DNA from: an uncultured Ruminococcus sp.
Lineage (GTDB): Bacteria > Bacillota > Clostridia > Oscillospirales > Ruminococcaceae
Reading direction: 5' to 3'
Assembly: GCA_900539835.1 (NCBI GenBank)
Contig: UQDR01000008.1
Coordinates: 1 to 64,000 of the forward strand
DNA length: 64,000 nt
Shown here: piece after piece, positions 17,396-26,901 of the stretch
Numbering within the stretch: the stretch's first letter is position 1
Layout of the letters: each line of letters opens with the position of its first letter
The notes under the pieces: model-generated
Seen by the model: the letters and a program-made list of their open reading frames with translations, nothing else
Told to the model about the DNA's origin: nothing
The model's database searches: none
Made by a program: the position numbers and the translations under genes

Positions 17396-17773
17396 GTCTA
17401 TTTACTGACTTTATTATAAAATTGTATAGTTGCACAAAATTAAGCTAAATTATACCCAAAAAATTAGTTATTTTTATTGCAAATTACTGTTGATGGTTTC
17501 CCTCAGACTATTACCATTGAAGAAATTTATTATTTAAATATTATTACTATTATTTTATTATAATATAAATGTTCATTATTTAAGTGCCCAATTTACAATT
17601 TGTACATATTTAGTTCATACAAAATGGTACAAGGTTATCTAATAATTTGTTATAATATAGACATTAAATGAAATTTAAATTAAGTTTTATTCAATTTTTT
17701 TGTGATTCTATAATAAAAGATCACTTTGTCTGATTTTTCGTCGATCAAACAGACACAGGGAAGGAAGATTATT
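17396..17773. other. AT-rich intergenic region before the response regulator
   Basis: No gene is visible. It is very AT-rich, with an imperfect-spaced inverted repeat TTGTAC...GTACAA (about 17599-17632), an extended -10 (TGTTATAAT at 17648-17656) with no clear -35, and a small TGTCTG/CAGACA hairpin at about 17728-17753 in the leader of the regulator gene. Confidence 0.5.
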
Positions 17774-18478
17774 ATGTCATTAGGAAGAGTTTTGGTAGTT
17801 GACGATGATAAGAATATTTGTGAGCTTCTTAGGCTTTATTTGGAAAAGGAAGGCTATGGCGTAATTTTAGCGCATGACGGTGAAGAAGCCGTTGTAAAAT
17901 ATAACGCTCTGAAGCCTGACATTATACTGCTTGACATTATGCTCCCGGGAATGGATGGATGGCAGGTTTGCCGTGAAATCAGAAAAAAATCAAATGTTCC
18001 ATTGATTATGATAACTGCAAAACAAGAAACATTTGATAAGGTTCTCGGTTTGGAACTCGGAGCTGATGACTATATCGTTAAGCCTTTTGATACTAAAGAA
18101 GTTATTGCCAGAATAAAGGCTGTTTATCGCCGTGTCGGTCAGGTTAAGGGTGAGGTAGAAATCAAGGAAGTCAAATATGACAGACTTTCAGTTAATATGA
18201 CAAGATATGAACTGAGAGTTAACGGTGTTGTTTTAGATACACCACCGAAGGAGCTTGAGCTTCTCTTCCATCTTGCTTCCAATCCTAATCGTGTATTTAC
18301 ACGTGACCAGCTTCTTGACGAGGTTTGGGGATTTGAATATTACGGTGATTCAAGAACAATAGATGTTCATGTAAAAAGACTTCGTGAAAAGCTTGAAGGC
18401 ATTTCACCTGAGTGGTCTTTAAAGACGGTTTGGGGAGTAGGCTATAAATTTGAGCTTGCGGAAACTCACGGAAAATAA
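17774..18478 (+). CDS. OmpR/PhoB-type response regulator (orphan)
   Basis: Two-domain transcription regulator. The receiver has the acidic pair at residues 10-12, phospho-acceptor Asp54 in LLDIMLPGMDGW and Lys103 in IVKPFD. The C-terminal winged helix (about 135-230) has the FTRDQLLDEVWG and RTIDVHVKRLREKL motifs. The start MSLGRVLVVDDD at 17774 follows AAGGAAG. It looks like the PhoP/WalR group, but no histidine kinase gene is beside it and it ends at a terminator, so the partner is elsewhere. Confidence 0.9.
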   Translation: MSLGRVLVVDDDKNICELLRLYLEKEGYGVILAHDGEEAVVKYNALKPDIILLDIMLPGMDGWQVCREIRKKSNVPLIMITAKQETFDKVLGLELGADDYIVKPFDTKEVIARIKAVYRRVGQVKGEVEIKEVKYDRLSVNMTRYELRVNGVVLDTPPKELELLFHLASNPNRVFTRDQLLDEVWGFEYYGDSRTIDVHVKRLREKLEGISPEWSLKTVWGVGYKFELAETHGK

Positions 18479-18486
18479 TAAATTTA

Positions 18487-18519
18487 ACACTATTCAGAAT
18501 TTCTGAATAGTGTTTTTTA
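18487..18519 (+). terminator. Terminator of the response regulator gene
   Basis: AACACTATTCAGA / TCTGAATAGTGTT stem with T6 tract. Confidence 0.85.
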
Positions 18520-18535
18520 TTGTATTTTACATATG

Positions 18536-18566
18536 AAAACGGCAGGATTATACCCTGCCGTTTTAT
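18536..18566 (-). terminator. Terminator of the ABC exporter operon
   Basis: AAAACGGCAGG / CCCTGCCGTTTT stem, six-base loop, U-rich on the minus strand. Confidence 0.75.
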
Positions 18567-19880
18567 TTAAGCCTTTTTATATTTTCTCTTTTTACCTTTT
18601 TCTCCGATACTAAGAGTCATTGTAAAGATTTTATCACTTGTAAATACCTTAATTGCAAAAGTCATGGAAACAGCAAGAATCAAAATCTGATAAGCAAAAC
18701 CGCCCCAATAAAGACTCATATTTCCGAACATTACGTTCTCAGACGCCATGAATGTATGAGTAAACGGAATTGCATAAACAATATATTTGAACACGGGCGA
18801 CAATGTTTTTATATCAATCATCATTGAAAGAATATATGGTATCATTGCTGTGAAAAGAATCGGCATAACAAGTGCCTGAGCAGATTTGATATCCTTAGCT
18901 AAAGCTCCTAAAACCAATGATAATGATAGTCCGATAAGCACGCTGACAAACATCTGTAAACCTACCAACAGATATTGTGCAGCTGAAAGAGATAATCCCA
19001 ATTCCTCTAAAACTCCGTTGAACTGAGAGGTATCAGCACCCATTGTAAACGAATTTGTCATATTATTCATTCCAAACATAAACGCTGCTGCCATTACTGC
19101 TGCAACAATCGCTGCTGAAAGCATTTTTGCACTAAGCACCGAAAGCCTTGAAACGGGAGCAGAAAGAAGAGTTTCAAGTGTCTTATCAATTTTCTCAGTA
19201 GAAACAGCATTCAGAAGCATCTGAGAAGAATACATTATTAACAGAAAAACTATTATCGGAACGAACATGCCCTGCATTTGACAAAGTGAATACAAAATCG
19301 AAGAAGATACTTTTGCTGATTTATCGGCAACAACTGTCGTTTCCTCAACAGAAACGGGAGAATCCATTTGAATTACTTCATCTTCTGTCATTTTTCCCTC
19401 GGCGATTTTCTCCGAATAAAGCTGAGCTTTTATTGCACTTTTTATTATTTCCATTACTGATTCTGAATCAAAGCCGACATTAGACATTGTTGACATTGAT
19501 GTCATTTCACCTACATACCGAATATCTGCCTGTTCACCTTTCTGGACTTGTGCGGTAAAACCTTCAGGAAGGATCACTACATTCGTTATATCCAGCCGTT
19601 TTAACTCCTCGGCATAATTGTCGCTTTCAAGAGTTACCATATTTACTTCATTTTCTGTTCCGTCAACTGTTTCCAGTGTCTTTACAAGCGATTGAGTAAA
19701 TTCTGTTTTATCCTCATCGCATATTGTAATCTTTGAACCTTCTAAAACGGCATCCTCAATAACACCGGTAAGAGCATTTCCTGCAAGAGAAAGTACGGCA
19801 ACAATAATAATCAATGTAGCAATTGTCTGGATCGTCAGCATTTCTCTCAGTTCTTTTTTCAAAAGATTAAAGAATTTCAC
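18567..19880 (-). CDS. ABC-2 type exporter permease
   Basis: A 437-residue membrane protein of the ABC-2/NatB kind. One membrane segment near residues 18-38 is followed by a large extracytoplasmic domain (about 40-205), then five or six further segments (about 210-415). The loop TEKIDKTLETLLSAPVSR after the second segment is the usual coupling motif. With the ATPase it likely exports Na+, a lipid or a peptide; NatAB-like Na+ export is one guess. It overlaps the ATPase gene by 14 bases. Confidence 0.85.
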   Translation of the reverse strand: MKFFNLLKKELREMLTIQTIATLIIIVAVLSLAGNALTGVIEDAVLEGSKITICDEDKTEFTQSLVKTLETVDGTENEVNMVTLESDNYAEELKRLDITNVVILPEGFTAQVQKGEQADIRYVGEMTSMSTMSNVGFDSESVMEIIKSAIKAQLYSEKIAEGKMTEDEVIQMDSPVSVEETTVVADKSAKVSSSILYSLCQMQGMFVPIIVFLLIMYSSQMLLNAVSTEKIDKTLETLLSAPVSRLSVLSAKMLSAAIVAAVMAAAFMFGMNNMTNSFTMGADTSQFNGVLEELGLSLSAAQYLLVGLQMFVSVLIGLSLSLVLGALAKDIKSAQALVMPILFTAMIPYILSMMIDIKTLSPVFKYIVYAIPFTHTFMASENVMFGNMSLYWGGFAYQILILAVSMTFAIKVFTSDKIFTMTLSIGEKGKKRKYKKA

Positions 19881-20607
19881 TGCTCTTCACCGCCCTTTCA
19901 AATACTTCCTCAAGATTTGCTGCGCCATGCTTTTCAAGGAGTTCAGCCGGCGTACCTGTTTCTAACAGGTGTCCTTTTGCAATTATTCCGACACGGTCAG
20001 AAACATACTCAATTTCAAGCATGTTATGGGAAGACAGCAAAAAGCTCATGCCCTGAGAAGCAAGTTCCTTTATCATACGTCTTATTTCCAATGCATTAAT
20101 AATGTCAAGTCCTGATGTCGGTTCATCAAGAATAGCTAATGCCGGCTTTGACATAATTGCTCTCGCAAGAAGCAATTTTCTCGTCATTCCTCTTGAATAG
20201 CTTCCGATTTTATCATCAAGCCTGTCACCCAAGCCGCAAATTTCCGAAGCTGTTTTTACATATTCAGCGGCAGAAGCAGAATCATTTGCATATATGCTTG
20301 CCATAAACTGAAGATATTTTTTTCCTGTCATTGTTTTATACGCACCGGCTTCATCAGGAAGATATGTAATGTTCTCTCTTACCTTTTCCGGTTCTGTCAA
20401 GATACTGTGGCCCATGACAACTGCGTCGCCTTCGGTCGCTTTAAGAAGTGTCGAAATCATACGGATTGTAGTAGTTTTTCCGGCTCCATTAGGACCGATC
20501 AAAGCAAAAATTTCACCTTTTTTTACGTCAAAGGTTACATTCTGTGATGCATAAACACCTTTCTTATACTGCTTTGAAAGACCTCTTACCTCCAAAACAT
20601 TTTCCAT
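19867..20607 (-). CDS. ABC transporter ATP-binding protein
   Basis: Partner ATPase of the downstream permease. Walker A GPNGAGKTTT (about 36-45), signature YSRGMTRK in place of LSGGQ, Walker B LAILDEPTSGLD, and a switch His in SSHNM. This signature variant is common among NatA-like exporters. The ATG at 20607 with AAAGGAG is preferred over longer in-frame starts. About 246 residues. Confidence 0.92.
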   Translation of the reverse strand: MENVLEVRGLSKQYKKGVYASQNVTFDVKKGEIFALIGPNGAGKTTTIRMISTLLKATEGDAVVMGHSILTEPEKVRENITYLPDEAGAYKTMTGKKYLQFMASIYANDSASAAEYVKTASEICGLGDRLDDKIGSYSRGMTRKLLLARAIMSKPALAILDEPTSGLDIINALEIRRMIKELASQGMSFLLSSHNMLEIEYVSDRVGIIAKGHLLETGTPAELLEKHGAANLEEVFERAVKSSEIL

Positions 20608-20680
20608 AAAAATATGCTCCTTTCTTTTGCCGTAACCCAAATAACAGAAACGTCCTTATATACGACAAAACACTATAAGT

Positions 20681-20709
20681 ATTGTACTACTTATATCTAC
20701 GTTTGTCAA
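20681..20709 (-). promoter_or_regulatory. Promoter of the ABC exporter operon
   Basis: TTGACA, 17 bases, TACAAT on the minus strand. Confidence 0.65.
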
Positions 20710-20980
20710 TATTGATGAAATCAGGGCTTGAAATTCCTTCCTCTTTAAAATCATGAGAGAAAAAACGTACTGATGTTGAAAGTTTTGAAAACTTTTTAAT
20801 AATTCAGCCTTTAAAACCTTAGTTTTAAACAGTTTCAACATAGTTTTCAACACTTTTAAATTTTTTGGACCTGTGTTTGCAACTGTCCAATAAACTTCCT
20901 AAAAGTAAAATATGTCGTTTGATGTCTGTTTATTTACATTAAATCTAATAAAACAACATTATAAACCTTGATTAAAATCA
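20710..20980. other. Intergenic region with an imperfect inverted repeat
   Basis: No credible gene. Around 20774-20852 the sequence is rich in GTTGAAA/TTTCAAC units forming an imperfect inverted repeat. Nothing else is recognised. Confidence 0.4.
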
Positions 20981-21010
20981 TTGACAATCAATATTAATAC
21001 ATGCTATAAT
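20981..21010 (+). promoter_or_regulatory. Promoter of the secreted protein pair
   Basis: TTGACA, 18 bases, TATAAT with extended -10 (TGC before the hexamer), then AAAGGAG before the start at 21056. Confidence 0.7.
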
Positions 21011-21055
21011 GAGGTATAAGTTACGTTTTTTATATGTTATAAAGGAGTTTTACCC

Positions 21056-21895
21056 ATGAACAGTAAAAAGAAATTTTTAGCGATTTCCATGGCACTAATC
21101 ACTTGTATGGGAACTTTGCTTTATGCAATGTCTCCTTCTTTCAACTGGGAAGCAAACGCATTAAGTATTGAAGACAGCTTTAATCTTGATGATAACAGTG
21201 ATGAAGTAATTAAATTTCAGACTGATATCTCAAAGCTTGATCCGATAGTTGTTCTTTCAGAAACAAGCTTCGTTCACACAGGAGAAGCCATTTGTCCCGA
21301 AGTTGTTAGCTTTAAAAGAACACCTAATGCTGTCAGAGATTTAGTACAGGGCTCAGAATACACTGTAAGCTATGAAAACAATGTTGAACCCGGAACTGCC
21401 ACTGTTATAATCACAGGTATAAACAAATATAAAGGCACAGTTAAAGTAAACTTTGAAATTACTCATGATTACAGCATAGAAACTGTTGTAAAGCCTACAT
21501 ATACCGAACAGGGCTATACGCTTCATAAGTGTTCAGTATGCGCAGCAGAATATAAGGACAATTTTGTTGACAAGCTTGAAATGACTGTTAAATATCAGCT
21601 GAAGGATCTTGAGGACGGTACATACGGCATAAGATGCTTGCTTATTGTTGATGAAGAATTTGTAAACCAAATTGATTCAGCAAGCGTTTATCTCAGCATT
21701 CCCGGACAGGGCGATACAGACACAATCCACATAACAAAAGCATACCGCAGCGTTATAGCAGCAGGACAAAAGGTTTCTGCGGGAGAAGGCAATGTATTTT
21801 TAATCGGTAAAATCATGGATATTCCCGAGGATTTAATAGACGGATTGACAATACACTTTACATGCGGCGGCGTAGAAACTGACAGAACCATTTAA
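21056..21895 (+). CDS. Secreted Ig-like module protein
   Basis: 279 residues. A signal peptide (about 1-35, ending near ANA) precedes a beta module at about 40-140 that closes with YTVSYENNV..GTATVIITGINKYKGTV, an Ig-like motif found in clostridial surface proteins. Residues 140-172 hold a CxxC segment (TYTEQGYTLHKCSVCAAEYKD), also typical of such repeats, then a unique C-terminal beta domain. No anchor, dockerin or LPXTG is seen. The N-terminal module is duplicated in the next gene, 45 bases downstream. Confidence 0.75.
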   Translation: MNSKKKFLAISMALITCMGTLLYAMSPSFNWEANALSIEDSFNLDDNSDEVIKFQTDISKLDPIVVLSETSFVHTGEAICPEVVSFKRTPNAVRDLVQGSEYTVSYENNVEPGTATVIITGINKYKGTVKVNFEITHDYSIETVVKPTYTEQGYTLHKCSVCAAEYKDNFVDKLEMTVKYQLKDLEDGTYGIRCLLIVDEEFVNQIDSASVYLSIPGQGDTDTIHITKAYRSVIAAGQKVSAGEGNVFLIGKIMDIPEDLIDGLTIHFTCGGVETDRTI

Positions 21896-21940
21896 ATCAG
21901 AGAGAACAAATTGTTTAAAATTTATTAAAGGAGAAAAACT

Positions 21941-23476
21941 ATGGCTAAAAAAATAATTGCAAGCTTGCTTTCATTAGCAATGGTAGCAGCAATAGCTGCA
22001 CCTTTAAGCGAAGATGTCGGACAGATTTTTAAAATTCCATCATTTAAAGCGAATGCTATGAACATTGAAGACAGCTATAATCTTGATGATAACAGTGATG
22101 TTGTTATTAAATTTCAAACTGATATTTCAAAAAATCAACCGGAAATTAAGCTTTCTGATACTACATTTAAATATACAGGAAAGGCTATTTGTCCTTTTGT
22201 TAGTTTCAGAAGATCGCCTACAGCTGTCAGAGACTTAACAGTCGGAACTGAAATCACCGTAAGTTATGAAAACAACGTAAACCCCGGCACAGCTACCGTT
22301 ATAATTACCGGAATAAATAAATATAAAGGAACTGTGAAAACGACCTTTACTATTACTCCTCCGGACGCTCCGGCTGCTGTAACAGGCTTAAAAGCTTCTT
22401 CTACTTCCTCAAACTCTGTTAACCTTACATGGAACAAAGTGAGCGGAGCGCAAGGTTATATCATATATCAATATGATAATTCAAAGAAAACTTGGGTTCG
22501 AGTTGAAAAAACAACAACTGCTTCTAATACTTACACTGTGAAAAACTTGAAATCCGGAACTGAATATAAATTTGCAGTGAAGGCCTATATAACAGCAGGT
22601 AAAGAAATTTCAAGCGCAAGCTATCCTAAAGTTACAGCAACTACAAACCCTGCAACAGTTTCAGGACTTAAAGCAGCTTCCACTTCAGCAAGTGCTGTTA
22701 AGTTTACTTGGAACAAGGCTTCCGGTGCAGATGGATATATTGTTTACCGATATAACACCTCGACCAAGAAATATGCAAGAGTTGCTAAAATAACAGCCAA
22801 CACTTATACAGATAAAAATTTAAAGGCAGGAACATCTTATAAATATGCTGTCAGAGCATACAAGACAGTAGACGGAAAAGAGCTTTTAAGCACAACTTAT
22901 CCTCAATTGACGACTTATACAAATCTCGCAACGGTTTCAGGCTTCAAAGCTTCATCTACATCAACAAGTGCAGTTAAACTTACATGGAATAAAGTAAGCG
23001 GAGCACAAGGTTATATTATCTATAAATATGATAACTCAAAGAAAACCTGGATAAGAGTTGCTAAAACAACTACTACAGCTAATACTTATACTGTAAACAA
23101 ATTAAGCGCAGGAACAACATATAAGTTTGCAGTAAAGGCTTATAAAACTATTAACGGCAAAGAGATTTCAAGTGCTTCCTATCCTCAGTTGACGACATCT
23201 ACTAATCCTGCAAAAGTAAACTTTATACTGACTGCCGGATCGAAGAAAGCAACGGTTAAATGGAACAAGGTTTCAGGTGCAACAGGATATAAAGTTTACT
23301 ATAAAACTTCATCTAACGGTAAATGGGTAGCTCTGAAAACTACAACAGGTACAAGCTATACAAAAACAGGACTTACTAAGGGCAAGACTTACTACTTCAC
23401 AGTTAAAGCATACAGGACAGTAAGCGGTAAAACTTATAACGGATCATATACAGCCAAAAGTGTTAAAATAAAATAA
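21941..23476 (+). CDS. Secreted protein with four fibronectin type III domains
   Basis: 511 residues. A signal peptide (about 1-38) is followed by the same N-terminal module as the upstream gene (about 42-142), then four FN3 domains (about 146-235, 240-328, 334-424, 426-511), each with the W..V.GA.GY.IY and Y.F.VKAY motifs. FN3 1 and 3 are especially alike, pointing to internal duplication. The composition is rich in Ser/Thr/Lys. There is no catalytic domain or sorting signal. Probably an adhesive or scaffold extracellular protein. Confidence 0.85.
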   Translation: MAKKIIASLLSLAMVAAIAAPLSEDVGQIFKIPSFKANAMNIEDSYNLDDNSDVVIKFQTDISKNQPEIKLSDTTFKYTGKAICPFVSFRRSPTAVRDLTVGTEITVSYENNVNPGTATVIITGINKYKGTVKTTFTITPPDAPAAVTGLKASSTSSNSVNLTWNKVSGAQGYIIYQYDNSKKTWVRVEKTTTASNTYTVKNLKSGTEYKFAVKAYITAGKEISSASYPKVTATTNPATVSGLKAASTSASAVKFTWNKASGADGYIVYRYNTSTKKYARVAKITANTYTDKNLKAGTSYKYAVRAYKTVDGKELLSTTYPQLTTYTNLATVSGFKASSTSTSAVKLTWNKVSGAQGYIIYKYDNSKKTWIRVAKTTTTANTYTVNKLSAGTTYKFAVKAYKTINGKEISSASYPQLTTSTNPAKVNFILTAGSKKATVKWNKVSGATGYKVYYKTSSNGKWVALKTTTGTSYTKTGLTKGKTYYFTVKAYRTVSGKTYNGSYTAKSVKIK

Positions 23477-23480
23477 TTGA

Positions 23481-23510
23481 AATCGGCAATGCAAATCTGC
23501 ATTGCCGATT
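23481..23510 (+). terminator. Terminator of the secreted pair
   Basis: 13-bp perfect stem AATCGGCAATGCA / TGCATTGCCGATT. Confidence 0.75.
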
Positions 23511-23521
23511 ATTATACACAA

Positions 23522-23557
23522 AAAAACGGACAAACTAAAAAGTTTGTCCGTTTTTTT
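23522..23557. terminator. Terminator of the S10-spc-alpha operon
   Basis: Perfect stem AAAAACGGACAAACT / AGTTTGTCCGTTTTT with poly-T on both strands; it closes the ~16-kb ribosomal operon. Confidence 0.85.
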
Positions 23558-23564
23558 AGTAGTA

Positions 23565-23906
23565 TTATACCAACTGGATTATAGCCATTTCATCTGCGTC
23601 GCCACGACGTGGTCCAATCTTAACGATTTTTGTATAACCGCCGTTACGTCCGCTGTATGATGGTGCAATTTCATCAAACAGTTTCTTTGCTACACTTTCT
23701 TTTGTGATATATGAAAGTGCCTGACGCTTTGAATGAAGGTCGCCTACTTTACCTAAAGTAATCATCTTTTCGGTCATAGCGCTAACCTCTTTAGCTCTTG
23801 TTACAGTTGTTTCAATCTTACCGTTTTCGAGAAGATATGTCACCATAGCTCTAAGCATTGCTTTTCTATGGTCAGTTGCTCTTCCCAGCTTTCTTGTGCC
23901 TGGCAT
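23565..23906 (-). CDS. rplQ: Ribosomal protein L17
   Basis: Large-subunit protein, 113 residues, starting MPGTRKLGRATDHRKAMLRAM. Last gene of the alpha part of the operon, right after rpoA, as in most bacteria. Confidence 0.98.
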   Translation of the reverse strand: MPGTRKLGRATDHRKAMLRAMVTYLLENGKIETTVTRAKEVSAMTEKMITLGKVGDLHSKRQALSYITKESVAKKLFDEIAPSYSGRNGGYTKIVKIGPRRGDADEMAIIQLV

Positions 23907-23923
23907 AGATATTCACTCCTTAC

Positions 23924-24883
23924 TTAATTATCTTCTTCAGAACTGAGGTCATAGCCTAATGAATGCAGCTTTTCCTTAACCTCATCAAATGATTTTTTAC
24001 CAAGGTTTCTGACCTTCATCATTTCTTCTGCTGATTTTTCAATCAAATCGTTTACTGTGTTAATTCCTGCACGCTTAAGACAGTTAAATGAACGTACAGA
24101 TAAGTCAAGTTCCTCAATGGTCATCTCAAGGATCTTTTCTTTACCCTTATCATCCTTTTCCACCATAATCTCAACTACATTCGTATCTTCAGACAAATCA
24201 ATGAAGAGATTCAGATGCTCGTTGAGGAGTTTGGCTGCCAATGATACTGCTTCCTTGGCTGAAATAGTTCCGTCTGTCCACAGCTCCAGCGTAAGCTTAT
24301 CATAGTCGGTAATCTGACCTACACGAGTATTATCTACTGTATAGTTTACCTTCAGAACCGGAGTATATATGCTGTCCACAGCTATTACGCCAATAGGAGC
24401 ATTTGTCATAAGTGCTTTATTCTTTTCTGCTGAAACATATCCTCGACCGATATCGAGAACAATTTCCATATAAAGCTTAGCACCCTCGCTTAATGTAGCA
24501 ATGTGCATATCCGGAACAAGGATATCAACTTCAGAATCAGTTTTAATGTCTCCGGCAGTTACAACACATTCGCCTTCGGCTTCAATATATACAGTTTTAG
24601 GTCCTTCACCATAGAGCTTAGCATTAAGTCCCTTAAGATTAAGGATTATTTCTGTTACATCTTCCTTAACCCCGGGAATAGTTGAAAGCTCATGATGAAT
24701 TCCATCAATTTTTACAGATGTTACAGCAACACCCGGCAAAGAGGAGAGCAGTACTCTTCTCAGACTGTTTCCGAGAGTAGTACCATAGCCTCGCTCTAAC
24801 GGCTCAAGAATAAACTTTCCATAAGTACCGTTATTTTTAAGTTCGGCTGTTTCAATCTCAGGCTTTTCTATTTTTTCTAGCAT
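23924..24883 (-). CDS. rpoA: RNA polymerase subunit alpha
   Basis: 319 residues. The N-terminal assembly domain contains YGTTLGNSLRRVLLSSLPG. After a linker, the C-terminal domain (about 245-310) has LDLSVRSFNCLKRAGINTV and the RNLGKKSFDEVKEKL helix that contacts UP elements and activators. Standard order rpsD-rpoA-rplQ. Confidence 0.98.
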   Translation of the reverse strand: MLEKIEKPEIETAELKNNGTYGKFILEPLERGYGTTLGNSLRRVLLSSLPGVAVTSVKIDGIHHELSTIPGVKEDVTEIILNLKGLNAKLYGEGPKTVYIEAEGECVVTAGDIKTDSEVDILVPDMHIATLSEGAKLYMEIVLDIGRGYVSAEKNKALMTNAPIGVIAVDSIYTPVLKVNYTVDNTRVGQITDYDKLTLELWTDGTISAKEAVSLAAKLLNEHLNLFIDLSEDTNVVEIMVEKDDKGKEKILEMTIEELDLSVRSFNCLKRAGINTVNDLIEKSAEEMMKVRNLGKKSFDEVKEKLHSLGYDLSSEEDN

Positions 24884-24982
24884 TTAAAACCCTCCTGTTT
24901 TAAAACTCAATCAGTTTTACACGAATAAATGGTTTTATAAATTCCAGATAACCCGAATGCAGAAAATAATCCGCAATACAAA

Positions 24983-25579
24983 TTACTTAGAATACAACTC
25001 AACAATGAGATGTTCTTCAATTTCGTAATCCAGATCTTCCTTAACGGGCATACGGATAACCTTTGCCGACTGTTCATCCTTATTTACATCAAGCCATGCA
25101 GGAGTCAATCTTCCTTTAGTTGTTTCAGCAATTTCCTTGAACTTAGTGCTCTTTTTGCTGTTTTCTCTAAGTGAAATTACATCTCCGGCTTTAATTCTGT
25201 ATGAAGGAATATCAACTCTCTTGCCGTTAACGTTAAAATGACCGTGAACAACAAGCTGACGTGCCTCACGTCTTGTCATTGAAAGACCCATTCTGAAAAC
25301 TACGTTATCAAGTCTTGATTCAAGACATGTAATAAGGTTTTCACCAGCCTGACCTTCCATCTTCTGAGCAATTTCAAAATAATGATAAAACTGCTTTTCT
25401 AAAACGCCATAGATGAATTTCAATTTCTGCTTTTCCTTCAACTGAAGTCCATATTCAGAAACTTTCTTTCTCTTGTTAGCGTTAGGATCACGCTTTGTCT
25501 CCTTAGCAATACCCATAACCATTGGGCTGATACCTAATGATTTACATCTTTTAAGGATTGGTTCTCTGCTTACTGCCAT
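24983..25579 (-). CDS. rpsD: Ribosomal protein S4
   Basis: 198 residues with a central S4 RNA-binding domain (RLDNVVFRMGLSMTRREARQLVVHGHFNVNG region). It lacks the N-terminal Cys4 zinc motif and begins AVSREPILKRCKSLG, so it is the zinc-free, somewhat shortened form. Confidence 0.96.
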   Translation of the reverse strand: MAVSREPILKRCKSLGISPMVMGIAKETKRDPNANKRKKVSEYGLQLKEKQKLKFIYGVLEKQFYHYFEIAQKMEGQAGENLITCLESRLDNVVFRMGLSMTRREARQLVVHGHFNVNGKRVDIPSYRIKAGDVISLRENSKKSTKFKEIAETTKGRLTPAWLDVNKDEQSAKVIRMPVKEDLDYEIEEHLIVELYSK

Positions 25580-25669
25580 TGTAATTTACCTCCGTTTTTA
25601 ATGTTATATCGGATCTTAAAGCTTGGCTTTTATCCGACTTTGAGTAAACTTAAAACTCAAATTGTCTGA

Positions 25670-26068
25670 TTATACACGTCTTCTCTTAGGAGGACGGCAT
25701 CCGTTGTGTGGGATTGGAGTAACGTCTTTAATAAGTCTTACTTCTAAATCCTCAGACTGCAAAGCTCTGATAGCAGCTTCTCTTCCTGCTCCAGGTCCTT
25801 TTACGAAAACTTCAACAGTCTTAAGTCCATGCTCCTTAGCAGCCTTAGCAGCTGTTTCAGCAGCTGTCTGAGCAGCGAAAGGAGTTGATTTCTTAGAACC
25901 TCTGAAACCTAAGCCACCTGCAGAAGCCCAAGAAATAGCATTACCTTGCATATCTGTGATGGTAACGATTGTGTTATTAAAAGTAGACTGGATATGAACC
26001 TGTCCCTGTTCAATATTTTTTCTTTCACGACGACGGCGAACCGTTGTCTTTTTCTTTGGCTGAGCCAT
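25670..26068 (-). CDS. rpsK: Ribosomal protein S11
   Basis: 132 residues; shows IQSTFNNTIVTITDMQGN, the GFRGSKKSTPFAAQ block and the terminal PIPHNGCRPPKRRRV. Confidence 0.98.
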   Translation of the reverse strand: MAQPKKKTTVRRRRERKNIEQGQVHIQSTFNNTIVTITDMQGNAISWASAGGLGFRGSKKSTPFAAQTAAETAAKAAKEHGLKTVEVFVKGPGAGREAAIRALQSEDLEVRLIKDVTPIPHNGCRPPKRRRV

Positions 26069-26083
26069 TTGTTCACACCCTCC

Positions 26084-26452
26084 TTACTTCTTCTTATTAG
26101 CGATTGTCTTAACAGGACCCTTACGAGTTCTTGCGTTTGTCTTTGTTCTCTGTCCTCTTACAGGCAGACCCTTACGGTGACGAACACCCCTGTAGCAACC
26201 GATTTCAACAAGTCTTTTAATGTTAAGAGCAACATTTCTTCTAAGGTCACCCTCAACTGTCAGATTTTTATCAATATAATCACGTAATTTTGCTACATCG
26301 TCTTCTGACATATCCTTTACTCTTACATCAGGATTAACTCCTGTTTCTTCAAGAATTTTTGTAGCAGTTTTCTGACCGATACCATAGATATAAGTCAAAC
26401 CGATTTCGATTCTCTTATCTCTTGGAAGGTCGATTCCAGCAATACGAGCCAT
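26084..26452 (-). CDS. rpsM: Ribosomal protein S13
   Basis: 122 residues, MARIAGIDLPRDKRIEIGLTYIYGIG at the N-terminus and the basic RGQRTKTNARTRKGP tail that contacts tRNA at the P site. Confidence 0.98.
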   Translation of the reverse strand: MARIAGIDLPRDKRIEIGLTYIYGIGQKTATKILEETGVNPDVRVKDMSEDDVAKLRDYIDKNLTVEGDLRRNVALNIKRLVEIGCYRGVRHRKGLPVRGQRTKTNARTRKGPVKTIANKKK

Positions 26453-26481
26453 TATTTAGCTGCACCTCCATTATTGGTTTG

Positions 26482-26595
26482 TTAGCCCTGACGTTGTTTA
26501 TGCTTAGGATTCTGGCAGATTACCATAACCTTGCCTTTTCTTTTAATTACCTTGCATTTTTCGCAGATTGGCTTCACTGAAGGTCTTACTTTCAT
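26482..26595 (-). CDS. rpmJ: Ribosomal protein L36
   Basis: 37 residues beginning MKVRPSVKPICEKCKVIKRK, with the zinc ligands C..C..C..H intact (zinc-type L36). GGAGG precedes the start. Usual place between infA and rpsM. Confidence 0.96.
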   Translation of the reverse strand: MKVRPSVKPICEKCKVIKRKGKVMVICQNPKHKQRQG

Positions 26596-26663
26596 TGAAA
26601 TACCTCCTCTAATAATAACAACAAGAATTTTCATTCTTCGCTTCTTTGGAGCAAAGTATAAGA

Positions 26664-26882
26664 TTACTTAGATCTCCAAGTGATTCTTCCCTTTGTCAAG
26701 TCATAAGGTGACATCTCGACCGTTACCTTATCTCCGGGTACGATTCGAATGTAATTCATACGAAGCTTGCCCGAAACATGAGCAAGTATCTTATGACCGT
26801 TTGCAAGCTCTACCTGAAATGTTGCATTTGGAAGAGCCTCAACAACTGTACCTTCAAGTTCGATTACATCTTCTTTTGACAT
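26664..26882 (-). CDS. infA: Translation initiation factor IF-1
   Basis: 72 residues, an OB-fold: MSKEDVIELEGTVVEALPNA ... RIVPGDKVTVEMSPYDLTKGRI. Normal length and place. Confidence 0.98.
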   Translation of the reverse strand: MSKEDVIELEGTVVEALPNATFQVELANGHKILAHVSGKLRMNYIRIVPGDKVTVEMSPYDLTKGRITWRSK

Positions 26883-26901
26883 TTAAAAATACCTCCCCGT
26901 C

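Noticed and set aside
20656..20853. A 65-codon minus-strand frame before the ABC exporter
   Set aside because: It has no ribosome site, overlaps the ABC promoter and consists of AT-rich repeats rich in Leu/Phe/Lys.
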